Assembly (NCBI GenBank): GCA_963977005.1
Contig: CAXBMQ010000006.1
Span: 62,001-126,000 of the forward strand
Reading direction: 5' to 3'
From: CAXBCP01 sp963977005
GTDB lineage: Bacteria; Pseudomonadota; Alphaproteobacteria; MPNO01; UBA830
Length of the DNA stretch: 64,000 nt
Shown here: positions 51,024-60,042 of the stretch, piece by piece
Layout: every line of letters begins with the position of its first letter
Numbering within the stretch: the first letter of the stretch is position 1
Translations under genes and position numbers: made by a program
The notes under the pieces: generated by a model
What the model was told of the DNA's origin: nothing
The model's database searches: none
What the model saw: the letters and a program-made list of their open reading frames with translations, nothing else

Positions 51024-52175
51024 CTACCGGCCCGCTTTTTCGGCAATCGCCGCGAGGGTGCGCGACAGGACGCGAATTTCGCTTCGCAGTTCGTCGATCA
51101 TTTCGGTCCGGCCCGTCGCGGTCTCCTCGAGAAGCCGCGCGAGGTGGATATCTATGTTACGGATATGGGCGGGTACCTCGTCGCTTCCCGCAGCGCTGCC
51201 GATGGCCGGCCGGTTCAGGCTTTCTTCGAGCCGCGACAGGATCGGTTTGAGATCCATCTGGCTCTCCGCCAGTTTGACCATGAGGTTCTGTTCGGTCTTC
51301 ATCTGGTCGGTCAGCGTGCCGAGCCGGTCGGCAAGGTTGCTGATTCCGCTATTCGCGCTGATCCGGGATTCCTCGCCGCGCTGCAGGGTCCGTTGAAGGT
51401 TCTCCAGCCCGTCGGCCGTCTGTTCCAGCAACGCCTGCACGTAAGCCGGCACCGATTGGTCGCCCTCGCCGATCGAGGCGCCGGAGCCGAGCCGCGTCTG
51501 GCCCGACAGCCAGTCTTCCAGGTCGTTGTAGAACCGGTTCTGCGCCTGGCCGGCCTGAAGCTCGAGAAAGCCGAGCACCAGCGATCCCGCCAGACCGAAC
51601 AGCGACGATGAAAACGCGGTGCCCATGCCCGACAGCGGCGCCTGCAGGCCTTTCTTCAGATCGTCGAACACGGCGCCCATTTCGCCCGACCCGACATTGA
51701 GCGTGGCGATGACATTGCTGACCGCGCCGATGGTCTGCAGCAGGCCCCAGAAAGTGCCGAGCAGGCCGAGAAAGATCAGCAGGCCGATCAGGTAGCGCGA
51801 GATATCGCGGGATTCGTCGAGCCGCGACGCGATGCCGTCAAGCAGCGAGCGCATCGACATCGCCGACAGGCTGAACCGGGCGGTGCGCTCGCCGAGCATC
51901 GCCGCCATCGGCGCCAGCATCCGGGGTTCGGGCGCGGCGGACAGGGTGGGCTGACCGGCGCGAAAGCTCTCCAGCCAGGCGACGTCGCTGGTCAGCACAA
52001 AGACCGTGCGGAAAATATAGCCGATACCCAGAACAAGAACGCCGACGATCAGGCCGTTGAGCGCTGCATTCGCCATGAAGGCGTCCCGGATACCCCCGGA
52101 CAGGACGGCGGCAAGCGCGATGACCGCGCCCAGAAAGACGACCATTCGAATCAGATAGCGCCGCGGGTGGGTCAT
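51024..52175 (-). CDS. MotA/TolQ/ExbB family proton-channel protein
   Basis: A 383-residue inner-membrane protein. Two N-terminal helices (residues ~10-30 and ~38-58), then a helix pair holding LLIFLGLLGTFWGLLQTIGA and LFGLAGSLVLGFLEL, the TolQ/ExbB core. A long cytoplasmic tail of about 160 residues is helical. It forms the ion channel with the MotB-like protein. It is co-directional with an OmpA gene upstream. Confidence 0.88.
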   Translation of the reverse strand: MTHPRRYLIRMVVFLGAVIALAAVLSGGIRDAFMANAALNGLIVGVLVLGIGYIFRTVFVLTSDVAWLESFRAGQPTLSAAPEPRMLAPMAAMLGERTARFSLSAMSMRSLLDGIASRLDESRDISRYLIGLLIFLGLLGTFWGLLQTIGAVSNVIATLNVGSGEMGAVFDDLKKGLQAPLSGMGTAFSSSLFGLAGSLVLGFLELQAGQAQNRFYNDLEDWLSGQTRLGSGASIGEGDQSVPAYVQALLEQTADGLENLQRTLQRGEESRISANSGISNLADRLGTLTDQMKTEQNLMVKLAESQMDLKPILSRLEESLNRPAIGSAAGSDEVPAHIRNIDIHLARLLEETATGRTEMIDELRSEIRVLSRTLAAIAEKAGR

Positions 52176-52241
52176 CGTCAGGTCGGCTCCGTCAGCTGTT
52201 CGGTCAGCGGGAAATCTGGGGACGCGCGCGCTGAACGCGCA

Positions 52242-53273
52242 TTATCTTTTGGTGACGATCACGTCGACCCGGTCGGGCGGGCCGCCTTCGGACTTGTTGC
52301 CCAGCGCGCGGACATCGATCCGCGTGCTGCGCACGCCTTCCTTGATAAGGCGCGACCGCACGGCCAGCGCCCTCGACAGCGACATCCGCCGGGCCTGGCT
52401 CGGCGTCTGCGCCCCGCCACCCGAATACGCCAGAAGCTGGAGACGCAATGCCTCGTCGTCTTTCAGCGCTTTTGCGATGGCGTCGAGCTGCGTGCCCGCC
52501 GCGTTTTCGACCGACGCCGTGCCGGCCCCGAACATCAGCCTGAACTGCTGGCCCGCGGCGAGCTTGCCGCGCGGCGTTGCGGACGGGGTCAGGGCGGCTG
52601 TCTGCGCGGGCGCCTCGGGTGCCGGCCTGGCGGCAGGTGCCGCAGGCGGCGCAGCGGGTGGGACAGCGGGCGGTGCAATCGCCGGCGGCGGCGGTGGCGG
52701 TGTTATCTGCGTCGGTGCGCGGGCGGCGGTGGTGGGTGCGGCCGGCGGCGGCACGGGCACCGGCGGTGCGCTCGCGCTTTGCGGCACAACCGGCGCGGAG
52801 GGCGCGCTGGGCGCGGCCGGCGGTTTCGCCGCGATCACGGGCGGGGCAGGCGGCGTCGTACGCGGTGCGACCGGCTTGCGGAGAACGCGCGGCTGGGCAG
52901 GTTTGGCCGGCGCGGCGCGTTTCACCTGGGATGGCGGTTTCAGCGTAAACCCGGTCGAGGCCGGCGCCGCATTGCCGCGCGGCGTCGCCGGGCTCGCCGG
53001 TGCAAAACCGGTGCCGCTGCGCTGTGTATTGGCGTTCTGGCCCGCATTGGGCATCAGCAGGGAGCGGACGCCCGGGCGGAGCAATTGCGGGACATTCTGC
53101 GGCGTACCGAGCGAGTCGAGGACGCTAAGATCGACCGACACCGAACCCGAATGGCGCTGGGCCTGCGCCAGCGGCGGCGCAACCAGGGCGGCGGTCAGGA
53201 AAGCGCACGCTACGGCGGCGAAACCGCGCGGTGCGACGGCTGTCAGGTGCCGTGCAAATCTGGAAGCCATCAT
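52242..53273 (-). CDS. Exported Pro/Ala-rich protein with C-terminal OmpA-like domain
   Basis: A ~343-residue periplasmic protein. The signal peptide ends PLAQAQ. Residues ~125-220 are an extreme Pro/Ala linker. The C-terminal ~100 residues are an OmpA fold (LMFGAGTASVENAAGTQLDA, SLSRALAVRSRLIKEGVRST, VRALGNKSEGG). It is upstream of the MotA/MotB-like pair with a 66-base gap and is likely its outer periplasmic partner. The start is uncertain: ATG 53273 was chosen over TTG 53279 and ATG 53270. Confidence 0.85.
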   Translation of the reverse strand: MMASRFARHLTAVAPRGFAAVACAFLTAALVAPPLAQAQRHSGSVSVDLSVLDSLGTPQNVPQLLRPGVRSLLMPNAGQNANTQRSGTGFAPASPATPRGNAAPASTGFTLKPPSQVKRAAPAKPAQPRVLRKPVAPRTTPPAPPVIAAKPPAAPSAPSAPVVPQSASAPPVPVPPPAAPTTAARAPTQITPPPPPPAIAPPAVPPAAPPAAPAARPAPEAPAQTAALTPSATPRGKLAAGQQFRLMFGAGTASVENAAGTQLDAIAKALKDDEALRLQLLAYSGGGAQTPSQARRMSLSRALAVRSRLIKEGVRSTRIDVRALGNKSEGGPPDRVDVIVTKR

Positions 53274-53404
53274 TTCCAACCCGAATAATGAACGCGTATC
53301 CGATCCTGATCGACAGGCACCGGACAGCGCAACATAGCCGAGAGCAGGTTCGGCGACAACCGCTTTGGCATTGCGTTAATCAAGCAACCCATTGAAATAT
53401 CGGG

Positions 53405-54226
53405 TCAATCGCTGAGCTTTAGCCCTTCGTTGCGGACGGCTTCCATCAGCATTTTGCGCAGCGGGTCGTAAAGCCGCTGGTTCGCCGCCAGAATGGACTC
53501 GCCGTAGAGCATGTTGTCGCGCCCGTCGATCTGGCTCACCAGCCCGCCGGCCTCGCGGACGATAACGATACCGCCGGCCACGTCCCAGGGGGACAGTGCG
53601 GTTTCCCAGAAGCCCTCGTAGCGGCCCGCCGCAACATAGGCGAGGTCGAGCGCCGCCGAGCCCTGGCGGCGGACCCCCGCCGTCCGGTTCATCACCGCGT
53701 TGAGCATTGCGGTAAACGATTTCTTGCCTGGCCGGTTGCCGAACGGGATGCCGGTTGCCAGCAGTGCATCGCCCATGTCGCTGCGCTCGGAGACGCGCAG
53801 GCGGCGACGGTTCAGATAGGCGCCTTCGTTGCGTTCGGCCCAGAAAACCTCGTCCCGGACCGGCTCGTACACCATGCCGGCGATCAGTTCCTTGTCGCGT
53901 TCGACCGCGATCGAAATTGCGAAATGCGGAATGCCGTGCAGGAAATTCGTCGTGCCGTCGATCGGATCGATGATCCAGCGCTCGCTGGCGTTCTCGCCCT
54001 CGATCGTGCCGCCTTCTTCCATCAGGAATCCGAAACCGGGCCGCGCCTTGTGCAGTTCCTCGTGCAGGATTTCCTCGGTGCGCTTGTCGGCTTCCGACAC
54101 GAAATCGCCGGGCCCCTTGCGGGAAACCTGGAGTTGCTCGACCTCGCCGAAATCGCGCATCAGCAGGCGCGATGCCTTGCGGGCGGCATTGTTCATCACG
54201 TTGATAAGGGGGGTCGGCATCGACAT
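53405..54226 (-). CDS. suhB: Inositol monophosphatase family protein (SuhB)
   Basis: A 273-residue Mg-dependent phosphatase. Metal ligands lie in EEGG (near residue 70) and WIIDPIDGTTNFLHG; WDVAGG is the last one. SuhB hydrolyses inositol phosphates and in E. coli also aids rRNA transcription. It follows efp by 89 bases on the same strand. Confidence 0.93.
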   Translation of the reverse strand: MSMPTPLINVMNNAARKASRLLMRDFGEVEQLQVSRKGPGDFVSEADKRTEEILHEELHKARPGFGFLMEEGGTIEGENASERWIIDPIDGTTNFLHGIPHFAISIAVERDKELIAGMVYEPVRDEVFWAERNEGAYLNRRRLRVSERSDMGDALLATGIPFGNRPGKKSFTAMLNAVMNRTAGVRRQGSAALDLAYVAAGRYEGFWETALSPWDVAGGIVIVREAGGLVSQIDGRDNMLYGESILAANQRLYDPLRKMLMEAVRNEGLKLSD

Positions 54227-54315
54227 CGCGGTACGGGCTTTCCTGCAATACCGGGCCCGGTTTTTCAGGGCGTGCCGGCAGGTGGGACGTTAGCGGGGCG
54301 GTAGCTTGGCGTGCG

Positions 54316-54882
54316 TCAGTCCTTGGCGCGTTCGACGTAGGAGGCATCTTCGGTATTGACGACGATCCGGGTGCCCGCCGCGATGTGCGGCGGCACCATC
54401 ACGCGGACGCCGTTTTCGACCAGTGCAGGCTTGTACGAAGAAGACGCCGTCTGGCCTTTGACCACGGCGTCCGCTTCGATCACTTCCACCGTGACATGCT
54501 GGGGCAGTTTCGCGCCGGCGACGACACCGTCGATCAGTTCCGCGGTGACAACCATGCCGTCCTGCAGGAACGCGGCGGAATCGCCAATATCGTCCTTGTT
54601 GAGCGAGAACTGTTCGTAGGATTCGCTGTCCATGAACATGATCTGTTCGTCCTCGGCATACAGATAGGTTGCGTCCTTTTCCTCGACCATCAGTTTTTCG
54701 ACGGTCTCGCCCGTCCGGAACCGCTCGTTGGTCTTGTTGCCGGATTTCAGGTCGCGCATCTCGACCTGGATAAACGCGTTGCCCTTGCCGGGCAGCAATA
54801 TCTCGGTTTTGAGGACGCGCCATTGCTTGTCGCCATACTCGATGACGTTGCCGGGTCGAATGGTATTGGCCTGGATTTTCAT
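54316..54882 (-). CDS. efp: Elongation factor P
   Basis: A 188-residue factor that helps ribosomes make polyproline. The modified lysine loop is LLPGKGNAF with K33, so it is the lysine-type EF-P that EpmA and EpmB modify; both genes are next door. Three OB-like domains are complete (QVEMRDLKSGNKTNERFRTG, YLYAEDEQIMFMDSE and VRVMVPPHIAAGTRIVVNTE). The window has proline-rich proteins (52.2 kb) that would need it. Confidence 0.95.
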   Translation of the reverse strand: MKIQANTIRPGNVIEYGDKQWRVLKTEILLPGKGNAFIQVEMRDLKSGNKTNERFRTGETVEKLMVEEKDATYLYAEDEQIMFMDSESYEQFSLNKDDIGDSAAFLQDGMVVTAELIDGVVAGAKLPQHVTVEVIEADAVVKGQTASSSYKPALVENGVRVMVPPHIAAGTRIVVNTEDASYVERAKD

Positions 54883-54979
54883 CCTGCAGTTCCGCTTTTT
54901 AGGTTTTCCGGGTAAGGGCGGCGGAAACTATCAGCTTGCCCCGGAATAGGCAATCGCGTCGGCGCCCGCCCGAACGCCG

Positions 54980-56032
54980 CTATTTATCCGCATATTCGTG
55001 CGTCCGACCGCGGAAATCGCGCAGTTTCCACGTTTTGCCGGCTGTATCGCTCCCATCCCCGGCGCAGGCCATGTCGAGCGCCGGCGTCTTGCCGTGCCCG
55101 CCCGGGATATCGACCACGTAGGTCGGCTGGCACAGGCCCGAAATATTGCCGCGCAGCGCCGCGACAAGCGCCCGTCCTTCTGCCAGCGTCAGCCGGAATT
55201 TCGCGGTGCCGCGGGCGCGGTCGGGGTGGTGCAGGTAATAGGGTTTGACCTTCAGCGCGACCAGGCGGCGCATCAGGTCGGTCAGGGTCTCTAAATTATC
55301 GTTCACGCCCTTGAGCAGGACGGTCTGCGACAGTAACGGAATACCGCCCCGGGTCAGCCGGTCGCAGGCGGCGGCGACATCGTCGGTCAGTTCGCGGGCG
55401 TGGTTTGTATGCAGGGCCATCCAGACGGGAATATCAGATTGCAGAGCCGCGACCAGCCCGTCGGTCACGCGATCGGGCAGGGCGACCGGCACGCGGGTGT
55501 GAATGCGGATATTGTTCAGATGCGGGATCGCGTTCAGCCGCGCGATCAGGCGGGCGAGCCGCGCGTCCGACAGCGACAGCGGATCGCCGCCGGTCAGGAT
55601 GACTTCGCGGATGGCGGGGCGGTCTTCGATATAGCGACAGGCGGCTTCCAGGTCGTCGGCGTTTGGCGTGCCCGCGGCGCGGCCGACGCGGTCGCGGCGA
55701 AAGCAGTACCGGCAATAGACCGGGCAGGACAGGGTCGGCATCAGCAGCACGCGGTCGGGATAGCGGTGGACCAGGCCGCGCAGCGGCGAATGGGTCTCGT
55801 CGCCGATCGGGTCGGCAAGCTCGTCCCCGGTTGCGATCAGTTCGGCAGGATCGGGCACGAACTGGCGGGCGATGGGGTCTGCCGGATCGGCGGGATCGAT
55901 CAGCGCGGCCAGTCCCGCCGGGATCGCGATGCTGTAGGCGCTGCCGACCGCCTCCAGCGCCGCGACGTCGGACGCGTCGGCAAGCCCGGCCGCGGCGATC
56001 TCCGCGCCGGTGCGCAGTGTCGCGGATTTCAT
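54980..56032 (-). CDS. epmB: EF-P beta-lysylation radical SAM protein EpmB
   Basis: Lysine 2,3-aminomutase-type radical SAM enzyme, 350 residues; it makes the beta-lysine used on EF-P. The cluster cysteines C103, C107 and C110 are in CPVYCRYCFRR. The lysine and PLP region shows VKPYYLHHPDRARGTAKFR, and TYVVDIPGGHGKTPAL closes the site. It lies between efp and epmA, divergent from epmA over 74 bases. Confidence 0.92.
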   Translation of the reverse strand: MKSATLRTGAEIAAAGLADASDVAALEAVGSAYSIAIPAGLAALIDPADPADPIARQFVPDPAELIATGDELADPIGDETHSPLRGLVHRYPDRVLLMPTLSCPVYCRYCFRRDRVGRAAGTPNADDLEAACRYIEDRPAIREVILTGGDPLSLSDARLARLIARLNAIPHLNNIRIHTRVPVALPDRVTDGLVAALQSDIPVWMALHTNHARELTDDVAAACDRLTRGGIPLLSQTVLLKGVNDNLETLTDLMRRLVALKVKPYYLHHPDRARGTAKFRLTLAEGRALVAALRGNISGLCQPTYVVDIPGGHGKTPALDMACAGDGSDTAGKTWKLRDFRGRTHEYADK

Positions 56033-56106
56033 GCGGGGCGGACCGCGCGGTAAATAGTGAAGGACAAAGGTGACGCTCCCTGCGTTGTTGGGGCATTATC
56101 GCCGCC

Positions 56107-57174
56107 ATGCAGAATAACGAAACCCCACCCGACAATTCAGCCGCAACCGACCAGTGGTGGCATCCCGACCGGTTCGAGGAACGCGCCGACGCGCTTGTCC
56201 GCCGTGCCGACATGGTCAAATCCTTACGCGAATTTTTCGACCGGCGCGGCTATGTCGAAGTCGATACCCCGGCGCTTCAGGTGTCGCCGGGGATGGAGCC
56301 GCATCTGACCGCGTTCGAGACCTCGCTGGGAGAACCCGGCGGTGGCCGGCGGCCGGTCTACCTCCATACCTCGCCCGAATTCGCGATGAAAAAGCTGCTG
56401 GCCGCGGGCATGCAGCGGATTTTCCAACTGGCCCGTGTATTCCGTGACGGCGAACGCACGGCCCGGCACCATCCCGAATTCACCATGCTCGAATGGTATC
56501 GCACCGGTGCGGGCTGGCGTGACATCGCGGAGGAGGCCGCGGCATTCGTGCGTGCCAGTTGCGGGCCGGTTGTCCAGCGCGGCGACGTGTCCTGCGATCT
56601 CACCCGGCCGTGGGAATTCCTGTCTGTCCAGGACGCGTTCGAACGCCATGCCGGTATCGACCTGCTGGCGACCGCGTCCGACCCGCTGGATCCCGACACC
56701 GATATGCTCTGCATGTTCGCGGACGGTCTGGGCATACGCACGGCGGAGACCGACACTTGGGAAGATATTTTCTTTCGCATCTATCTGGACCGGGTCGAGC
56801 CGCAGCTCGGCGTGGGCACGGCGACCGTGCTGCATTCCTACCCGGCCTCGCTGGCGGCGCTGGCGCGGCTGTCGCCGGAGGACGGACGCGTGTCCGACCG
56901 GTTCGAGATCTTCATCTGCGGGCTCGAACTTGCCAACGGGTACGGCGAACTGACCGACGCGGCGGAACAGCGGCGGCGGTTCGAGACGATGACGCAGCAG
57001 CGCGTTGCCGAGGGCAGGGCGCCCTATCCGGTCGACGAAGACTTTCTGGCGGCGCTCGAAAGCGGCATCCCGGACTGTGCGGGTATCGCGCTCGGATTCG
57101 ACCGGCTGGTCATGCTGGCCGCCGGGGCCGAGCGCATCGACGATGTTTTGTGGGCGCCGGTCGCGGGCGGCTAG
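56107..57174 (+). CDS. epmA: EF-P lysine aminoacylase EpmA (GenX/PoxA type)
   Basis: A 355-residue class II lysyl-tRNA-synthetase-like enzyme without the anticodon domain, which joins beta-lysine to EF-P. Motif 2 reads FQLARVFRDGERTARHHPEF and motif 3 GIALGFDRLVML. The N-terminal tail (about 20 residues) is hydrophilic. It ends 10 bases before the convergent monooxygenase stop. Confidence 0.93.
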   Translation: MQNNETPPDNSAATDQWWHPDRFEERADALVRRADMVKSLREFFDRRGYVEVDTPALQVSPGMEPHLTAFETSLGEPGGGRRPVYLHTSPEFAMKKLLAAGMQRIFQLARVFRDGERTARHHPEFTMLEWYRTGAGWRDIAEEAAAFVRASCGPVVQRGDVSCDLTRPWEFLSVQDAFERHAGIDLLATASDPLDPDTDMLCMFADGLGIRTAETDTWEDIFFRIYLDRVEPQLGVGTATVLHSYPASLAALARLSPEDGRVSDRFEIFICGLELANGYGELTDAAEQRRRFETMTQQRVAEGRAPYPVDEDFLAALESGIPDCAGIALGFDRLVMLAAGAERIDDVLWAPVAGG

Positions 57175-57183
57175 ACGTTTTTT

Positions 57184-58209
57184 TCAGCCGGGGACGGACG
57201 GCGACCGCAGCGCGGGCATGACCTGTTCGCCGAACAGGCGGACCGAGCGCAGGGTTTCTTCCACCGCCATGTCGCCGAACGCGATCTGGCTGACCATGTA
57301 GTTGGCCGTCGCGGTTTCCATGCGCTCTGCCAGGAAGTCCGCGACCCGGTCGGGTGTGCCGGCAATCGCGCGGCCCTGTGCGGCCATGCCGTCGAAGTCG
57401 GCGGGCCGCTGATGCCGCGGCACCGCCATGTCATGGCGGCGGAACAGCCAGTTGAAGCTGTCATGCCATACCGCATAGGCGCGCCGCGCGGTGTTCAGGG
57501 CGCGGGCCTCGTCCTCGTCGACATGCACGAAGATGCCGAGCCCGATCAGCGGCAGGTCGTCGAGCGAGCCGTGTTCCGCCGACCACTCGTCGCGAAAACT
57601 GTCGGCAAAACCGCGCGTTTCCTCGGCCGTGTCCAGGCTGACGACATTGCTGCCCATGCGGGCTGCCCGCGCCGCGCTGTCGGCGGAATGGATGCCGTAC
57701 CACAGCGGCGGGTGGGGCTTCTGATACGGTTCGACCAGCAGCGGGATTTCTTCGACCTCGTTGAATGTGCCCTTGCCGTCGAGACTGTTGGAGGAGAGCG
57801 CGGCGAGGATGCGTTCGAGGTTTTCGCGGTAGGTCTCCTCCGCCCCCGCGTGGTCGTTGCCGAAATAGGCGGCTTCGATGGGCGACGCCCCGCGGCCGAA
57901 GCCTATTTCCAGGCGCCCCTTGCTGAGCTGGTCGACCATGCAGATTTCCTGCACCAGACGGAACGGATGATAGAGCGGCAGGGCGAACACGAGCGGCCCG
58001 AAGCGGAGCCGGGTGGTGCTGCGGGCGACCGCGGAAAGATAGACGGTCGGCGACGGCGCCATGCCGAGCGGCGTCGAGTGATGTTCCGCGATGTGATAGG
58101 TTCTGAAGCCCAGCTCGTCGAGCAGCCGGACCATGTCCAGCCGGTCGTCGTAATACTGATGCAGCGGCGTGCCATTGGCATCCACGTGATCGAATACCCC
58201 GAACTCCAT
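57184..58209 (-). CDS. LLM class flavin-dependent oxidoreductase, third copy
   Basis: A 341-residue luciferase-superfamily monooxygenase of a different subgroup from the pair at 6-10 kb: EHHSTPLGMAPSPTVYLSAV, LPLYHPFRLVQEICMVDQLS and GRLEIGFGRGASPIE. It has no close regulator gene. The start context GACGATCGATGGA is shared with the copy at 9978. Substrate unknown. Confidence 0.88.
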   Translation of the reverse strand: MEFGVFDHVDANGTPLHQYYDDRLDMVRLLDELGFRTYHIAEHHSTPLGMAPSPTVYLSAVARSTTRLRFGPLVFALPLYHPFRLVQEICMVDQLSKGRLEIGFGRGASPIEAAYFGNDHAGAEETYRENLERILAALSSNSLDGKGTFNEVEEIPLLVEPYQKPHPPLWYGIHSADSAARAARMGSNVVSLDTAEETRGFADSFRDEWSAEHGSLDDLPLIGLGIFVHVDEDEARALNTARRAYAVWHDSFNWLFRRHDMAVPRHQRPADFDGMAAQGRAIAGTPDRVADFLAERMETATANYMVSQIAFGDMAVEETLRSVRLFGEQVMPALRSPSVPG

Positions 58210-58240
58210 CGATCGTCCCCCGTTACTGACCGGTTGCCGG

Positions 58241-58885
58241 TTAATCGCCCGCCGACATTTTTTCGTTGAACGCCTTCACCGCCGCGCCGGGACCGTCCCG
58301 GTAATTCCAGACCCCGCCGCCGACGGCGAGGAAGTCGGCACCCGCCTCGATGACCGTCTCGCAGTTGTCGACGGTGATGCCGCCGATGGCGACGCACGGG
58401 ATCACCATCAGTTCCTGCCACCAGGACAGGATGTCGGGGTCTGCCGGGGTGGTGATCTGCTTGGTGGTCGACGGAAAGAACGCCCCGAAGGCGACGTAAT
58501 CCGCACCTGCTTCGCCGGCCTGGAAGGCGAGGTCGCGGTCGGCCTTGCAGGTCACGCCGACGATCGCGTCGTCACCGACAAGCCGGCGGGCTTCGTCATA
58601 GGGCGTGTCTTCCTGGCCGACATGGACGCCGTCGCAGCCCGTTTCGGCCGCGAGGTCGGCGCGGTCGTTCAGGATGAACGCGACATCGCGGTCCTGGGCG
58701 ACGGGGCGCAACGCATCGCAGGCGCGGCGGATCTCATCGTCCGATACGTCCTTGAGGCGCAGCTGGATACACGCGACGTCGCCGCCGTCGAGCGCCGTCG
58801 CCATGATTTCCGCGAACGCTTCCGGCCCCCCCGCGCCGAAGGATGGCGGGGTGATCAGGTAAAGCTGGCAGGATTCAGCGCGAAT
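58241..58885 (-). CDS. thiE: Thiamine phosphate synthase (start codon unclear)
   Basis: Joins the pyrimidine and thiazole halves of thiamine. DGVHVGQEDTP, YVAFGAFFPSTTK (the phosphate loop) and PCVAIGGITVDNCETVIEAG are diagnostic. The first ATG, at 58804, would remove the first beta-strand; the frame stays open upstream and encodes QLYLITPPSFGAGGPEAFAE, a normal ThiE start. No ATG, GTG or TTG exists between there and the in-frame TAA, only ATT (58883-58885), with GGGGGA upstream. The gene starts about 20 bases after the aldolase stop, so it is in that operon. The upstream end is a judgement; 58804 is the safe alternative. Confidence 0.8.
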   Translation of the reverse strand: MRAESCQLYLITPPSFGAGGPEAFAEIMATALDGGDVACIQLRLKDVSDDEIRRACDALRPVAQDRDVAFILNDRADLAAETGCDGVHVGQEDTPYDEARRLVGDDAIVGVTCKADRDLAFQAGEAGADYVAFGAFFPSTTKQITTPADPDILSWWQELMVIPCVAIGGITVDNCETVIEAGADFLAVGGGVWNYRDGPGAAVKAFNEKMSAGD

Positions 58886-58903
58886 GGGGGAGTCCCCCGA
58901 TTA

Positions 58904-59824
58904 TCATGCTTTGCCCTGGTAAATCTTGACGATCTCGCCGAGCATCGCCAGCGCGTCTTCTTTCGGACGCTGGAACGTGTTGCGCCCGATGATCGAGCCG
59001 TTGCCGCCGCCGTCGCGGATGGCCCTGGCTTCGGCATAGATGCCTTTCAGGTCCTTCGCTTCGCCGCCGGAGAACACCACGATCCGCCGGCCGTTGAAGC
59101 AGGACTGCACGACGTGCTCGATCCGCTGGGTCATCGTCTTTACGGGAATTTTCTGATCCTTGTAGACCTTCTTGGCGGGGTCCAGGAACATGGCATCCGT
59201 CGGCGGTTTGACCTTGATGATATGGGCGCCCATCAGCGCCGCCATGTGCGCGGCATAGGCGCAGACATCCATCGCGGTTTCGCCTTCCTTGGTCACCATG
59301 CCGCCGCGCGGATAGGACCACATGACAACGGCAAGCCCGACGGATTTGGCTTCCTCCGCCAGTTCGCGAATCTCTTCCATCAGTTCGAACTGGTATTCGG
59401 AACCCGGGTAGATCGTGAAACCGATCGCGGCGCAGCCGAGGCGCAGCGCATCGTTGACCGACGCGGTGACCGCCTGGTCTTTTTCCGTCGCCAGCGAATT
59501 GGCGGAGTTGCATTTGAGGATCGTCGGGATTGCGCCCGCGAAGCTGTCGGCGCCGGCTTCGAGCATGCCGAGCGGCGCGGCAAAGGCCGACAGCCCGGCA
59601 TCGACGGCAAGCTGGTAATGGTAATGCGGGTCGTACCCGGCGGGGTTGGGCGCAAAGCTGCGCGCCGGGCCATGTTCGAAACCCTGGTCCACGGGGAGGA
59701 TCACGAGCTTGCCGGTGCCGCCCAGTTTTCCTTCCATCAGTATTCGCGCCAGATTTCCCTTTGTACCGGGATTGTCGCTCTCGTAACCGGCAAGAATTTT
59801 CTTAACTTTCTGACTGACGCGCAT
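58904..59824 (-). CDS. fbaB: Class I fructose-bisphosphate aldolase (archaeal/DhnA type)
   Basis: Schiff-base aldolase of glycolysis and gluconeogenesis, 306 residues. VILPVDQGFEHGPARSF near residue 42 and HIIKVKPPTD (catalytic lysine near residue 200) mark the DhnA-type class I family; VFSGGEAKD binds phosphate. It heads the pair with thiE. AAGGAAT precedes the ATG. Confidence 0.92.
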   Translation of the reverse strand: MRVSQKVKKILAGYESDNPGTKGNLARILMEGKLGGTGKLVILPVDQGFEHGPARSFAPNPAGYDPHYHYQLAVDAGLSAFAAPLGMLEAGADSFAGAIPTILKCNSANSLATEKDQAVTASVNDALRLGCAAIGFTIYPGSEYQFELMEEIRELAEEAKSVGLAVVMWSYPRGGMVTKEGETAMDVCAYAAHMAALMGAHIIKVKPPTDAMFLDPAKKVYKDQKIPVKTMTQRIEHVVQSCFNGRRIVVFSGGEAKDLKGIYAEARAIRDGGGNGSIIGRNTFQRPKEDALAMLGEIVKIYQGKA

Positions 59825-60042
59825 GTTCGGATTCCTTATGAAACAGATTGACCCTGCTTAGCCCAAAGGCGCAGGAAATTCAATCGGTCGATTGGCCCCG
59901 CAGGGCAGAATTCCGGGGTTTTTTGCGGCAGCCGGTAGGGACGATTCGCTGCCGGGCCTGAACGTTCCGCCCCGGTTGACGCGGCTTCGATGTGCATCGT
60001 ATGGTGCAAAAACAACGAAAAATCGGCGGTTTACGCGGTTTC

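Noticed and set aside
49596..53273. Zorya-type phage defence (ZorA/ZorB)
   Set aside because: The MotA- and OmpA-like pair resembles ZorAB in outline, but no ZorC, ZorD or ZorE helicase/nuclease gene is next to it, and the flanks are housekeeping genes (rpmE, suhB, efp).
58241..58900. TPP riboswitch before thiE
   Set aside because: Only about 20 bases separate thiE from the aldolase stop, too short for a THI element.
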